Assembly: GCF_905475395.1 (NCBI RefSeq)
Contig: NC_058338.1
Span: 98,255,435-98,319,434, forward strand
Direction: 5' to 3'
DNA length: 64,000 nucleotides
From: Chrysoperla carnea
Lineage: Eukaryota > Arthropoda > Insecta > Neuroptera > Chrysopidae
The translations under genes and the position numbers were made by a program. The notes under the pieces are model-generated. The model was not told where the DNA came from, did not search any database, and worked only from the letters and a program-made list of their open reading frames with translations. Of this stretch, positions 22,345 to 33,850 are shown one piece after another. How positions within the stretch are numbered: the first letter of the stretch is position 1; each line of letters starts with the position of its first letter.

Positions 22345-22522
22345 ATGTCAACCACCGGCACTGTGATAAATTATGTGTTTAACGCAATCAATCAATATGG
22401 CGAACAAGATGGAGCACCATTACATAATATTGTTGATGTTGTGTCACACAATTTGGCCAATGATAATGTGGTTCCAAGGCCTAGGAATATTTTAACACAT
22501 ACACGACGTGCAATCGACTATG
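22345..22522 (+). CDS. G2 exon 1: start of a winged-helix-like domain
   Basis: ATG at 22345 has an A at -3 (GAAACATGTC). Fifty-nine codons plus one base reach a strong donor TATG|GTAAGTG at 22523. With the start of exon 2 the first 75 or so residues read as helix (VINYVFNAINQYG), helix (HNIVDVVSHNL), a third helix (ILTHTRRAIDYG|LKNGLI) and a short wing (LQLRPDMYKLN). This is the pattern of H15/linker-histone-like or DUF4777-like insect winged helices; the family is my judgement by eye. Such domains bind DNA, so the protein may be a chromatin or DNA-binding factor. The full gene is 1245 coding bases, 414 aa. Confidence 0.8.
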
Positions 22523-23023
22523 GTAAGTGACACCAAATCTTTATGGCACGTATTTTTTGATGTGCAGATCAATTTTTCAATGTTCTGTGTTTTGTGGTGT
22601 CGAAATTTGGCTTGAGGAAAAAATATTTATGTCCGATTAAACAAAAAACACCTTTTGAATTGACCATTTACAAGTTAATTTCAGTTTGTTTAAAAAAACA
22701 TTAGTTTTTGTTTTCAGAAAATAATTTTTAAAGACTTCCGAATATTGAAAATTCTTAGTAAAATTCTGAAGAGTACCGACTAATAAATTAAAATCCCTCT
22801 GGAAAACCTTGACATGGGTATAACAATGGGTAATTTTTATAATTATTATGTAAAAAAACGATTTTTGGCCAATATCTCGGAAACCATCAACTTCATGAAA
22901 AATAGTTTCTAAACAAATATTGTCGAAAATATATTGTTCCCTAAACAAAATGTAGTATCACAAATTTTTATAACTTCAGCCATTTTTTCGAAAATTAAGA
23001 AAAACGGCATAGACTGGTCAATC

Positions 23024-24925
23024 TAAATTTTTCGAGCCATAGTCAAGATACAGCAAACCAATACATGTAAAAAGTCGTAAATTTTCCGTAGAATTCAATG
23101 CACTATTTTTTTACATTTTTAAATTACGGGATGACATATAAAATGGCTGCCAAAGTTTCTCGAAAACAGTTTTTTTTTTTAAAATACGCTTTGTATAAAA
23201 AAAAGTTTCGAACTTTTAATTTTGAATCGATCTAGCCCAGTTAGATGTCAAAAAATTAAAAAATAAAAAATTTATTGAAAAAAAAATGTTAAAAATTGCA
23301 TTTTTTTGAAACGCCCATATCTCTTTGAAAAAAAATATATATTTTTAAACGACCCTTAGTGCAAAGTTTGTCCTTAATATGCCCAAGAAGATCGTTTTTG
23401 CCAATTTTGAAAAATATTGAAAAGTTTGGGCAAAAATCTCTTTTATCGACCAAAATCCATGTTTCTTTAAATTCCAATAGCTCATATACGCGTGCTTTTT
23501 TATAAACTTTTCTCTGCTTAAAATTTTCCTTAATAGTTGCCTGAATATGTGCGGATATTGCGCGCTTGATTAATTGATCGATAACATGCGAAATATCGGT
23601 CGAAAAATCAGTTGTGAAACATTTTGAAACACTATATTAATTATTTTTTCAATTTTTTTATATAATATAATTGCTTCTAGTTGATATTTTATACTATTAG
23701 TGAGGTCTTAGTTATGGATGGAGGTTTTTTTCTTCACAAATTTGTTTGGGCGTCTCGTAAAACTGTGCTAGAAGTTTTAAAATTGTTTCCAAACTGCGAG
23801 CAAAATCGTTTTTTTAACGGTCATCCGGATGATGCTAGAGTACTAAGTCAGTAGAACGTATGCATTGACAATTGAAACAAACTCGCTCTTAAAACAGAAT
23901 TTGACTGATAATAATACGCCAAATAAAAAAAATTTTTTTTGATGAAAAACATATTTATTGCAAAAAGTACTATATGAGTGATGAACTGCAGCACCTTCAG
24001 TAGGTGGAAGATTCGCTAAGTTAAGTAACCACCTATATATTGAACTTTTAAACTTTTCAAATCACTCCGTACCAAAATCACGACTCAGTACCGATGCATT
24101 TTTCATTACAAAAAATTTTTCTTTTGGGTTTATTATTATCAGTCAAATTCTGTTTTAACTACTGACTTAGTACTCTAGCATCATCTGGATGACCGTTAAA
24201 AAAACGATTTTGCTCGCAGTTTGGAAACAATTTTAAAACTTCTAGCACAGTTTTACGAGATGCCCAAACAAATTTGTGAAGAAAAAAACCTCCATCCATA
24301 ACTAAGACCTCACTATTAATATAAAATATCAACTAGAAGCAATTATATTATATAAAAAAATTGAAAAAATAATTAATATAGTGTTTCAAGATGTTTCACA
24401 ACTGATTTTTCGACCGATATTTCTCATGTTATCGATCAATTAATCAAGCGCGCAATATCCGCACATATTCAGGCAACTATTAAGGAAAATTTTAAGCAGA
24501 GAAAAGTTTATAAAAAAGCACGCGTATATGAGCTATTGGAATTTAAAGAAACATGGCTTTTGGTCGATAAAAGAGATTTTTGCCCAAACTTTTCATATTT
24601 TTCAAATTTGCAAAAACGATCTTCTTGGGCATATTAAGGACAAACTTTGCACTAAGGGTCGTTTAAAAATATATTTTTTTTTCAAAGAGATATGGGCGTT
24701 TCAAAAAAATGCAATTTTTAACATTTTTTTTTCAATAAATTTTTTATTTTTTTATTTTTTGACATCTAACTGGGCTAGATCGTTTTCGACCAACTTTGGC
24801 AGCCATTTTGAATGTCATCCCGTAATTTAAAAGTGTAAAAAAATATTGCATTCAATTCTACGAAAAATTTACGACTTTTTACATGTATTGGTTTGCTGTA
24901 TCTCGGTTACTAAAATTTAACATAG
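23024..24925. mobile_element. Large foldback element, about 1.9 kb, arms about 0.9 kb
   Basis: The left arm 23024-23945 and right arm 24100-24925 are inverted copies at high identity, for example GCGCGCTTGATTAATTGATC at 23558 and GATCAATTAATCAAGCGCGC at 24433. The loop is about 23950-24095. Both arms contain the same open stretch (LVDKRDFC...GHIKDKLCTKGRLKIY), but neither has a plausible start or domain. Cruciform or hairpin formation would be expected. Confidence 0.85.
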
Positions 24926-26705
24926 TGCTCAAAGTAGATAGACTAGACTACAAATATATATATTTATATGCTAATTAACAATGTCTTGAAACTAATTATT
25001 TTTATAAAAAAAATTTCAAACGAAAATTTTTGGAAAATTGTTTTTCTAAAGAAAATGTATAGTGAACAATTTCGATAATTTTAGCCGTTTTCAAAACGAT
25101 CAATTTTATATATATTTCTCGTAAATTATCCAAACATTATCCTCGAGTTATGTGTAAAAAGTCCTGAATTTGGTTACTCGGGGCTTTTTTGGTTCCTGAT
25201 AGCGAATATGAAGATAAAAAAGATCCAGAGCGCACCTGGAGGTTGGTACGCGCTGATAACGACGTCATCTATATTAATTACTACCCGATCTTTGGCAGGT
25301 GTAAACATTTAGAAAAAAAATTAAAAAATTAAAATAAAAAAAATAAAAAATTAAAATTTAAAATTTATAATTTATTATTTTCCTTTCTGGCAACACAAAT
25401 AGGTGCGCTCTGAATCTGAATTTTTTTATCGTCATATTCGCAAAAACCCCTTAGAAACAAAATTTAGGACTTTTTACATATCAATTTTCGTTTGAAATTT
25501 TTTTTTTTATAAAATCGATTAGTTTCAAGACACAAATTTTATCACTAATAGAAGACCGTTTTAAATGTCTCCACACAAATACCAATTTGAATCATTAACT
25601 ACGATATACACCAATAGATGTCAGGAAGAGTTATAATTTGCATTGTATTTCATTAACTACGATATACACCAATAGATGCCAGGAAGAGTTATAATTTGCA
25701 TTGCCGGTTTCAGTTTTTCATGAAAAAACGAATAAAACGACGTTTTTTTTTTTAAATGAAACCTTGTTAGATCGACTTATCGCCCCAAAAAACCCCTACA
25801 TACTCATTTTCATGAAGATCGTTGGAGCCATTTCCAAGATCGTAAATATATACATACAAGAATTGCTCGTTTAAATATATAAGATAAGATTTAGCTGATT
25901 TTTCCCAATTTTGGGAAAAATTTTTGATATATTTTTTTTATGGAACAAAATTTCCGACAATTTTTGTTTGAAATTATTTTTCATAAAGTGAATGGTTTCC
26001 GAGATATTGGCCAAAAATCGTTAATCACATCAAAAATTATCCAAATTTATATTTACTACAGTTTATCGCTTGAAAACTATTTTGATTAATTTTAATGATT
26101 TTTTCACGTAAAATTGAATCGACAATTATTAAAAATATACATTAAACTAATTTAAATAAGACTATTTTTTAAATTTTAAGTTCATTCTTACAAATATTTT
26201 TTAAATAAATGATTATTTCTACATTAGAATTAATTTTTTGATTCTATGGCATTGGGTCTTTACTCGAAGCAGAGAGTGTCTCGTTTTAACTTTTTTTATT
26301 ATATTAAACTATCTTTTTCTAACGATGTCTTATGTGTTATATTTAAGTGTTTTTTGTATATGTATATATATATGCCTATCTCAAATAGAGTAACACTATC
26401 TCGTTCTACTATGTTACAAACTTTGTGTTTTATTCGCGGAGTTAGTTTTTTGAAATTTAGGGTATATAATCATGTTCCTTACCAAAAGAAAGGATTGATT
26501 TGATTTGGATTCTCGGCGGCAAGCTAGAATCGAATTCTACTATTTGGATGAATCAGTCTGATTCAATCAGATTGCACCATTCTTATTGAATCTGACTGAT
26601 TCTACAAACAATTTAATTTAAAATGTATCTAAAAGAGGAATTGAAGAGATCTATCCATTCCATATCGTCGACATTTTTTATCATCGTCCGTTGAGAATTA
26701 ACTAA

Positions 26706-27068
26706 TTAGCCTTTTTCCTGAGATGATTAAAAATAAATCCTCTAGATGGCAGGATATATTTGTACCCCCCCCCCCCTAGTGTCGACATCTAGCGGATCTT
26801 TTGTTAATCTTCAGAGAAAAAAGGCCTGGAATTATTAATTATTGTATGTCCGGATTTAATGGTAATATGATGATAATGTTTATAATTTGCCTTATGTAGT
26901 GAGTTAATAATTTTTATTAGTATTATTTAAAAAATATAATGCTTTAATTAGCCTTTTTCCTGGGAAGATTAAAACAAGATCCGCTAGATGGCAACACTAG
27001 GGGGTTACAAATATATCCTGCCATCCATCTAGAGGATCTTTTTTTAATCTTCCCAGGAAAAAGGCTAA
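26706..27068. mobile_element. Pair of palindromic AGCCTTTTTCCTG mini-elements
   Basis: 26947-27068 is a nearly perfect palindrome: AATTAGCCTTTTTCCTGGGA ... TCCCAGGAAAAAGGCTAAT, with GATCCGCTAGATGGCA near the middle. 26706-26822 is a second, more diverged copy with a C run. The matching site at 12360-12385 has neither, so both arrived together or in succession at one site. Confidence 0.75.
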
Positions 27069-27335
27069 TAAAGTATCCAGCATTAACTTAATTTTGCACA
27101 CGGGGAAATGTAATCCGCAAGAAATTTAATTTAATTTAATTAATATTACCATAGATTAGAATTCCCAATTAACTCTTTTCTCAACTACAAAATTTTCAAC
27201 AGGAAGTTTTAATAAGTTAAAAAAACTCTAAATAACTATTTATGCAGCCGCATATATTTTTAAAAGAAACTTTTTTAAATGATAAGTCTTACTAACTCTT
27301 TATACAGTCACAAAAATTTAAAAAAAAATACTTAA

Positions 27336-27835
27336 CGTAGTTCCAGCATGGTATTTGCAGTTTCTATGTTAAAGCAATGGTACAATTTTTTTTTCGACAG
27401 AATTTAACGAAAAATTAAATTTAAGAATTTAATAATGCTTACTATTAATTCCCAAAGTTTCAGAAATTTTGACCGTTTAAAATGGGAAATAATTATGCCA
27501 ACATCCCAATTTCGATCAATTTACGTCAAAATTAATATCTCGAAAGTGAAAATTAATTTCTAAATTTTTTTTTTAGAATTGTATTGTATAAACATTTTTT
27601 TCTACTTTTTCTTCAATATATAATAATATCATAAAAAATAGTTGGAGAGACCGGACATTTTACATGCTTTAAATGGGACATGACCCTCAAAATCGCGAAC
27701 TTTGTCTTTAAATATCTCGCGATCTAAACGGTCAAAAATTATGAAATTTTAGGAATTCATAAATAAAGCTATTATAAACCCGAGAAAAAAAATTCGGCCA
27801 AATCTGTCGAAAAGTGATTTCATGCTGGTACTACC
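27336..27835. mobile_element. TTAA-target element, GTAGTTCCAGCATG subtype, 500 bp
   Basis: TTAA at 27332-27335 and 27836-27839; ends CGTAGTTCCAGCATGG and, inverted, GGTAGTACCAGCATG. The surrounding repeat G resumes after it, in line with 12600-12640, so the insertion is clear. Confidence 0.85.
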
Positions 27836-27962
27836 TTAAGTAAAAAAATAATAAATTTTAAGAAGTCTTACTAACTCTTACTAACATTTTAGTAAGTTTT
27901 ATTAAATCTGAATAACTCTTTATGACTTTAGATTAAGAATAAAAAGTTTTTGATTCCACTAG

Positions 27963-28122
27963 GTCTAAAAAACGGTTTAATATTACAATTAAGACCAGAT
28001 ATGTATAAGTTGAATACAATACCAGAATATGGAAGCAGAGACGATGGTGATAATCAGCCAATGGAAGACGATTACGAGGACAATGATGGAAATTCATACG
28101 AAAGTGACGATGATTTGAACAG
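27963..28122 (+). CDS. G2 exon 2: end of the winged helix, acidic linker
   Basis: Acceptor TTCCACTAG at 27954-27962; GT completes the Gly codon begun in exon 1. Encodes LKNGLILQLRPDMYKLN, the likely third-helix end and wing, then an acidic linker (DDGDNQPMEDDYEDND...). Donor AACAG|GTGGGT at 28123, phase 2. Confidence 0.8.
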
Positions 28123-29879
28123 GTGGGTCAAAAACTAAACTAGCAAAAATTTGTTTAAAAATGTCAGGATTGTAAGAAACGTGCAATTTTTTGTCTCTCA
28201 AAGATGACGCATTAACTTTATAGGAAAGTGGCTCTTCGATAAATTGTCTGAATTTTTAATATGTTGTTCCGAATTCCGAATAAATATCTCAGTAAGCAAA
28301 ACAAAAAATAATGAACAGCTTCGGAGTTCTTAAGCATTTTCTCCAATGATAAGGGTAATATTACATTCCCATTTCACGTAAAGAAGGAAGTAAATGATAT
28401 TGAAGGATCTTATTCCTACGTTATTACAGTCAAAGATGTTGCAGATTAAGGAAATTGAAATAAACCGCTTACTTTTTGCTAAAACCTGGTGGAATGTTTC
28501 TCAGGTGACAAATATAATTCGTAAACCATGTGTGTTAGTCACGCAAATGCTTCTAAATATTAATAAAAAATAAATTGTTAATTAAATAACCGGCCCATGT
28601 ATAAGTTTATTTAAAAAAATTATTGATAGGCAACTTGTATTGCATATAAAAATCAGTCACATATACGTAATACAAGTTGCCTATTTATTAATTTTTTAAG
28701 TCAACTTTTACATGGATTGTTTCATTTAATTCAAAATTTGTGGTTTATTAACGAATAGTAAGAATGATATTTATGAATGATATTTGAGACCTAAAAAATA
28801 CATTCCATAAAGTTTTAGCAAAAATTGATCGGTTTATTACATTTGTCATAATTAGCCAATTTTATTGACCTCTTTTAATGTACTGCATATAAAGATGAGG
28901 AGCTGAAATACGAAAAAAAAAAACAAAACAAAACAAATTAAAGAATTTATTCCGCAATATTGGGGTACTAACATAAGTGTTCCTTATTAGCAATATTTAT
29001 TGACAAATCAAAGTCACATTACCTCGCTTGGGCAAAAATAAAAGTGTGGAAAAGAACTAATATTCTAGGAAGTAGTACGTAAAAAAATCCATGAACCCCT
29101 AACTTTTTGCCGCGTGGTAAATAAACTCTTGAGTCTATGTGGAGTATTTTCTCTCATAGGACACATGTATAGCAGATCGGCCATTTTCGAGAGAAGGGGT
29201 GTAGTAATCTGGGGAAAAAAGTGGACCCTAACCGCCTGGACGCAATGGTCAAGACAAAGCATTCATTTTTTATAAACCGGGAAAAATAAGGCTGACGCCG
29301 CAGACTGGCAGTATGACGGTAATTTGAAATCAAGCGTTGAAGAAGTTCCGAAAACTGCTATAAAAGAAAGTAAGTTTAAAGTGAAAAACATTTCTGCCAC
29401 TTACCAAATAACATCGGAGATATCCTGATATATAATCCAGTTTTTCCCGGGCTTTTTATTATTTTTCATTGTGGTCATATACTTATTTATTTAGAATGAT
29501 ATCTAACTACATTATATCAAAAAATTTTAACAATTTATCTGGGAGCCATTTCCCAAAAGCTTCGTGCGTGATCATTTAAGAATAAAAAAAATTTCTAAAT
29601 AAGCTGAATCCCTACCCGTCTCTTCCCAAAATATAGATATTTAACAAAATACATTTTCAATTGATAGCGTATGTTGGCAAAAATTTCAATGACCTCACTA
29701 AAAGGCATGAAGCAAAGGTCCGTAAAAACATTACAATTTTAAAAAGATATTTGAAAAATTGTTTTCTTTGACATTCAAATTGATTTCAAAAAAATATCCC
29801 TATTCGAAGAACTTCGAACTGTCTGGAATTAGAATCGAAAATTAGAATCTAGGAATGAAAATTCATCTTAATATTCTAG
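28123..29879. other. G2 intron 2
   Basis: A hairpin element lies at 28617-28700 (GGCAACTTGTATTGCATAT ... ATACAAGTTGCC within AATTATT flanks). 29060-29260 is less AT-rich than its surroundings, but I do not recognise it. Nothing else is seen. Confidence 0.45.
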
Positions 29880-30375
29880 GCGAATGGATTATCCTAGACA
29901 GCCATATTACTACAGAGGAAACCAAGATTATCATCAAGAACACACAGAAAATCCATATTATAAAGATCGGGTCTTAAACACGGATAAGAAAAACCAGAAA
30001 CGAAGTAAAGGAGGCTTTTTACCTGCTCAAATTCCAGCATGCCCTGTCGGACCAACCGATCCACAAGAACCAACTAGCCCCGGTGAACCACGACCGCCAT
30101 TAGATCCTCCACCGTACACTGGCAGAATTGAGAAATCTAGTCGTCATTCAAAACAAAAACCTGATATAATGAACAAGATTTCCCATGGTTCTCCCGACAA
30201 TGAAAAAATGAATGACGATGATCACGATTGTGATTTCGAAGGAGACTCGGAAGACTTTGATAATGACATTTGCTCTGAAGATTTCAATGATTTTGAGGAT
30301 GATGCTGCCGAAAATGACGATGACGGTCAAGAGGCTGGTGATGAACATGGTGACGATGACGAAGATGCGGAACAG
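29880..30375 (+). CDS. G2 exon 3: Pro-rich and very acidic region
   Basis: Acceptor ATATTCTAG at 29871-29879; G completes the Arg codon split across intron 2. About 165 residues: a Tyr-rich start (PRQPYYYRGNQDYHQEH), a basic patch, a Pro-rich tract (CPVGPTDPQEPTSPGEPRPP, about 30040-30110), then a long Asp/Glu-rich tail (30205-30370) that would be disordered. Donor GAACAG|GTATTA at 30376, phase 0. The Pro-rich then acidic order matches G1 exons 5853-6589, so G1 and G2 may be diverged tandem duplicates. Confidence 0.8.
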
Positions 30376-32159
30376 GTATTATAAAGGTTCAAGCCTGAAA
30401 AGCTTGTAGACCCGATAATTGGGTCGGGATTCTGATCTGAACGCAACTCCCAGTTGTTCGAAATCTACCAAAAAACATTACTAACTAGCTCCGATATTTC
30501 CCATTCACGTTTACTTCGAAATGTAACAAACAATTAAAAATTTTGCTGTCGTTTATCTATTAAAAAAACAGTTGTTAAATTTTCGTACTAGGTAAAAATA
30601 ACTGAGAATATTAAGAATTCTAAAAAAGGATTTGAGTGGCGTCCAATCAGAATCAGAATTGATAATAAAAAAGTTAATAGTGACCCGAGTCAAGTAAAAA
30701 GAGTTTCTAGATTTTCATGCTTTTCGGTCATTTTTTTAACCGGAATATTTATTTAAAAAAATCCACTTCGACAGTTGCCAATTTTCTCCAAATTTTTATG
30801 TAATATGTTGAAGTAATAGGGGGAAAATCTTCGGGAAACATGATAATTAAAAAACTCGATTTAACACTCGTTTCTACCTCGAGTTTTAACGCATTCATGA
30901 CATGGCTTAAAGCTCTAGTTTTTCTTCAATACTAAACTTTTATTAATAATCCAAAAGAAGCTTTCAGAAAGAAGTTAAGGTTGTTGAGGCGCTACAGAAA
31001 CAAAAGCACCATTAAAAACTAAAAGTTTAATTATTGAAATTTTGAGAAATTGTTCTTAAATATGTTAAGAATATATGTAAGTCAGAATTAACTTTTTAAA
31101 ATGATTGTCTGAAAATTGTGCAAGTTTTTCAAAAATAAGTTATCGTAAATTAATATTAGTTCTCATAATACAGTAACCTTGTCGCAACTTCGTTAAAAAT
31201 CGAAAAAATACACAATTATAACCATAAAACGGGTAGTTTTAGAATTACCTTTTCAATATGTTTTTAAAGTAGACTAGATCAATTTGCAACAATATGAGAA
31301 TTGTTTCTGTAGACACAATAGTTCCTGAGATAAATCCTTTCAAAGGTTATCATTTTTACTATAACTTTGCAGTTACGGTAAGTTTTACAAAAAAATTGTT
31401 TAAATAAAAGTTGAAGCTAATTTTGAGTCAAACAACTTTTTCATTTACACTTTTACAAAAAAATCATTTTTTCTTAATGAAAACCGTGGAAAACCCTTTT
31501 TTTGACGCCACCTACTTTTTGTAATTTAACTCGTATGACGTTGCTCTAATGACATAAAATGTAGCTGACAGTGTCTTCTACATTTTTTATTTGAAAAACT
31601 TTTCCCTTAAATCAATAGATTCCGAGAAAAACTCATTCCAAATTATTTTTTTCCATTTTTTTTGGATTTTCTCAAAAACAGCGGAACGAAAAATTCTCTT
31701 AATTTTTTTAAAGTTATTTACATGCCCCCCTAACGATCTATAACCTCAGATCCACCATTGTAATTTTTTCCAGTCAAAATGCCAGATTTACTGTACCAAA
31801 AGAAGTCTAGACGAAGAGATTAACGGCTCTACCATAATCCCTCGATCAAGAGGGAAAGTTTTTACGAAAGATGTTTTTTTTCGAAAAAAATGCGATATTT
31901 CGAAAAACTTTCAAAATGTTACTGAAGATTTTTGAACCTACTACTGTTAACTTCACCAAATATAAATTTCAAAATCGAAAAAGACAAAAAGTTATACACA
32001 AATAAAAAAAACGACTATTTTCGCTCATTGTTTCAAGTTTTCTCGGCAACTACGCAACAAAATTGGATTTTCCAGATGTCAATCGATAGGCTTTTTTGAG
32101 ATCTAGAACTTTCCCGTTTTATTTTTTTGCATTGGATAAATTTAATATTGAGCCTCCGT

Positions 32160-32900
32160 AGATTAATTGTATTATACAAGGTATACTATGTTTAGTCCCT
32201 AGATTGTAACGCTAAAAATATTGATACTGCGAACAAAAATTTGGTATAGGTGTTCATAAAATCACCTAAATCAGTCTATTTTCGGTTGTATGTCCGTCTG
32301 TCTTTCGAAACGATAGCTCCAAACGAAAAAAACGAAAAGATATCAAGCTGGAATTTTATAACGTGTTCTTGGGTCTGTAGAACCCATCTTGTAAATCGTT
32401 AGAGATAGAACAACCCTGGTGGAAAAAATATTTGAAAAAAGAATAAGTCTTAATAAGTCTTAGGAAACTCTGAAAAAGTCTTAGAAACTTTATAAAAGTA
32501 TTAAGAACTCGACTGAATAACTCTGAATTAGACTAGTCCGAAAACGTTGAGAAATTCAAAGTTCCTAAGACTTTTTCAGAATTTCTTATTCTTTCTTCAA
32601 AGGGAAATAAGTTTAAATGTAAAAAATCTTCCTTATAAAAAAAAATTAACAAATTAACAAATTTTTTTTCGAAAACTGCACTTACTGCTTACCCGTGAGG
32701 GCGCAAATTAGGACATAATTTGTTCGAAAATCGACAATCAAAACTAAATGCCATAAATGTGTTTATTTTTTAGAAGTCCAATTTATTAAAAATAATGAAA
32801 AGCGTGACATTCAACACTTTTTATACAGGGTATTTCCAACAATTAATTCAGTCAATTGTTTTCGCTTGTTAAAAATTCAATTGTGGCTTCTTAACATGTT
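32160..32900 (+). repeat. Repeat A copy interrupted by a MITE
   Basis: Contains the marks of repeat A: TAGGTGTTCATAAAATCACC, GTCCGTCTGTC, CCCATCTTGTAAATCGTTAG, the 'gtgagggcgcaaatta' block and AATTCAGTCAATTGTTTTC. The CCCTGG MITE (32414-32604) sits at the AGAACAA|AAGTTTAAAT point known uninterrupted in other copies. Confidence 0.75.
32414..32604. mobile_element. CCCTGG MITE copy 4, reversed, right end trimmed
   Basis: Starts CCCTGGTGGAAAAAATATTT; its inside is the reverse of copies 2 and 3. The right end reads TTCTTCAAAGGG, lacking the 16 or so bases TATTTTTTCCACCA. Flanked by AA on both sides. The uninterrupted site is visible in repeat A copies near 41453, 44716 and 46149. Confidence 0.85.
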
Positions 32901-33195
32901 TATGAATAATTTTTCAAAATTTTAAGTTAATGGTGTCTTTTTCTGTAGCGCCGCCTTAGCAACCTAAACGAAATAATTTTCCATTAATTTTGAATTTTTT
33001 TTTTTTAATGTTTTCGGAAAAATTGAAAATGAATAAAAGAACACGAGAAATCTTTATTTATTATGTAAGAAATTTGCGTGTACTTTTAATTGTTTAAAAA
33101 AATATTCCTTTTTCCAAGACGAGTTTTATTTTTTATTTTACGAGTTTAGACCAACGGAATATCCTTTTTACTAACAAAATATTTTTTTAATTCAG

Positions 33196-33606
33196 GATAT
33201 TGATTATGAAAACAGTCCTGAAATTTATGATGAAGCTAGAGACCAAGTGCAAATGATGCGGCAAGCAAAGTTTAAAAGACCTAGTTATGATAAAAAGGGA
33301 TCACATCGTGGAGGAAATAAAAATAATAAACAAAGCAAAAAGTTGAAGAAAAATGATTCGTGTAGCACATGTGGTGATTTTCATTCAGATGGTTATTCAG
33401 ATGGGGCTTTGCAACGAAAACGTCCGTCGTCAAGACTGAATGAACCAAGAGATGCTATTAAGAAAGGTCGTTTTAATAATAGATATCATACAATGGCCGT
33501 TGGACTTCCATCACACAAAATTTTGAAGCGACATGATAGAAGTTCTTTAAAAAAACGTAATAAAATTTCGTGTATTTTCCAAAATTTTCTTTTGGGTAAA
33601 GATTGA
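33196..33606 (+). CDS. G2 exon 4: basic C-terminus
   Basis: Phase-0 acceptor at 33194-33195, open to TGA 33604-33606; 136 residues. Starts acidic (DIDYENSPEIYDEARDQ), becomes strongly basic (KRPSYDKKGSHRGGNKNNK, KKLKKND), has one C-x-x-C (CSTCGD) and ends Lys/Arg-rich. The basic tail after an acidic block could contact DNA or RNA, or balance charge within the protein (inference). AATAAA-type signals occur at about 33751 and 33763. Confidence 0.8.
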   Translation, partial: DIDYENSPEIYDEARDQVQMMRQAKFKRPSYDKKGSHRGGNKNNKQSKKLKKNDSCSTCGDFHSDGYSDGALQRKRPSSRLNEPRDAIKKGRFNNRYHTMAVGLPSHKILKRHDRSSLKKRNKISCIFQNFLLGKD

Positions 33607-33784
33607 ATAAATTCATACAAGTCTGTAGAAAACCTGAATACACTGACGCAAATTTGCTGGTATCCGAATCCGAAATTTTACGTGATCGTAGATGTTACAT
33701 AATGCAGGGAGATGAAAAATAGATCACGTTATAAACTGAGCTTTTAGAAATAAATTCTTGTTTAAATAAAAAATAAAGAAACTA

Positions 33785-33850
33785 AATTTATTCGAGCTCA
33801 CGACCTTCTACGCGAGGCGCAGGCACCATCACCACTACATCATCTGACCG
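33785..33850 (-). repeat. tRNA-like / SINE-like fragment
   Basis: Read on the minus strand: GATGTAGTGGTGATGGTGCC resembles a pol III A box and AAGGTCGTGAGCTCGAATAA a B box, about 30 bases apart with a CG-rich stem between. The B box is imperfect and no folded tRNA with paired acceptor ends is seen. Confidence 0.4.

Larger units (their letters stand above)
26246..27940. repeat. Repeat G copy with two nested insertions
   Basis: Matches 11930-12860. Compared with that copy it is interrupted at 26706-27066 by a pair of short palindromic elements and at 27336-27835 by a TTAA element. The 5' part (26246-26420) recurs inverted at 36235-36420. Confidence 0.75.
22523..27962. other. G2 intron 1, 5.4 kb, filled with repeats
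   Basis: Holds a 1.9-kb foldback (23024-24925), a repeat G copy with nested elements (26246-27940), a 55-bp tandem duplication at about 25595-25705 (TACGATATACACCAATAGAT twice), and scraps shared inverted between 22830-22930 and 25920-26030, which suggest a decayed outer inverted repeat around the foldback. Confidence 0.6.
30376..33195. other. G2 intron 3
   Basis: 30376-32155 shows no clear element; 31500-31790 looks like a decayed repeat. 32160-32900 is a repeat A copy carrying CCCTGG MITE copy 4. A T-rich tract leads to the acceptor TTTAATTCAG at 33186-33195. Confidence 0.5.

Noticed and set aside
24528..24830. 100-codon frame in the foldback arm, also found inverted at 23289-23477
   Set aside because: Both copies are the same arm sequence; composition is Phe/Lys/Ile-rich low complexity with no domain, start context or splice sites.
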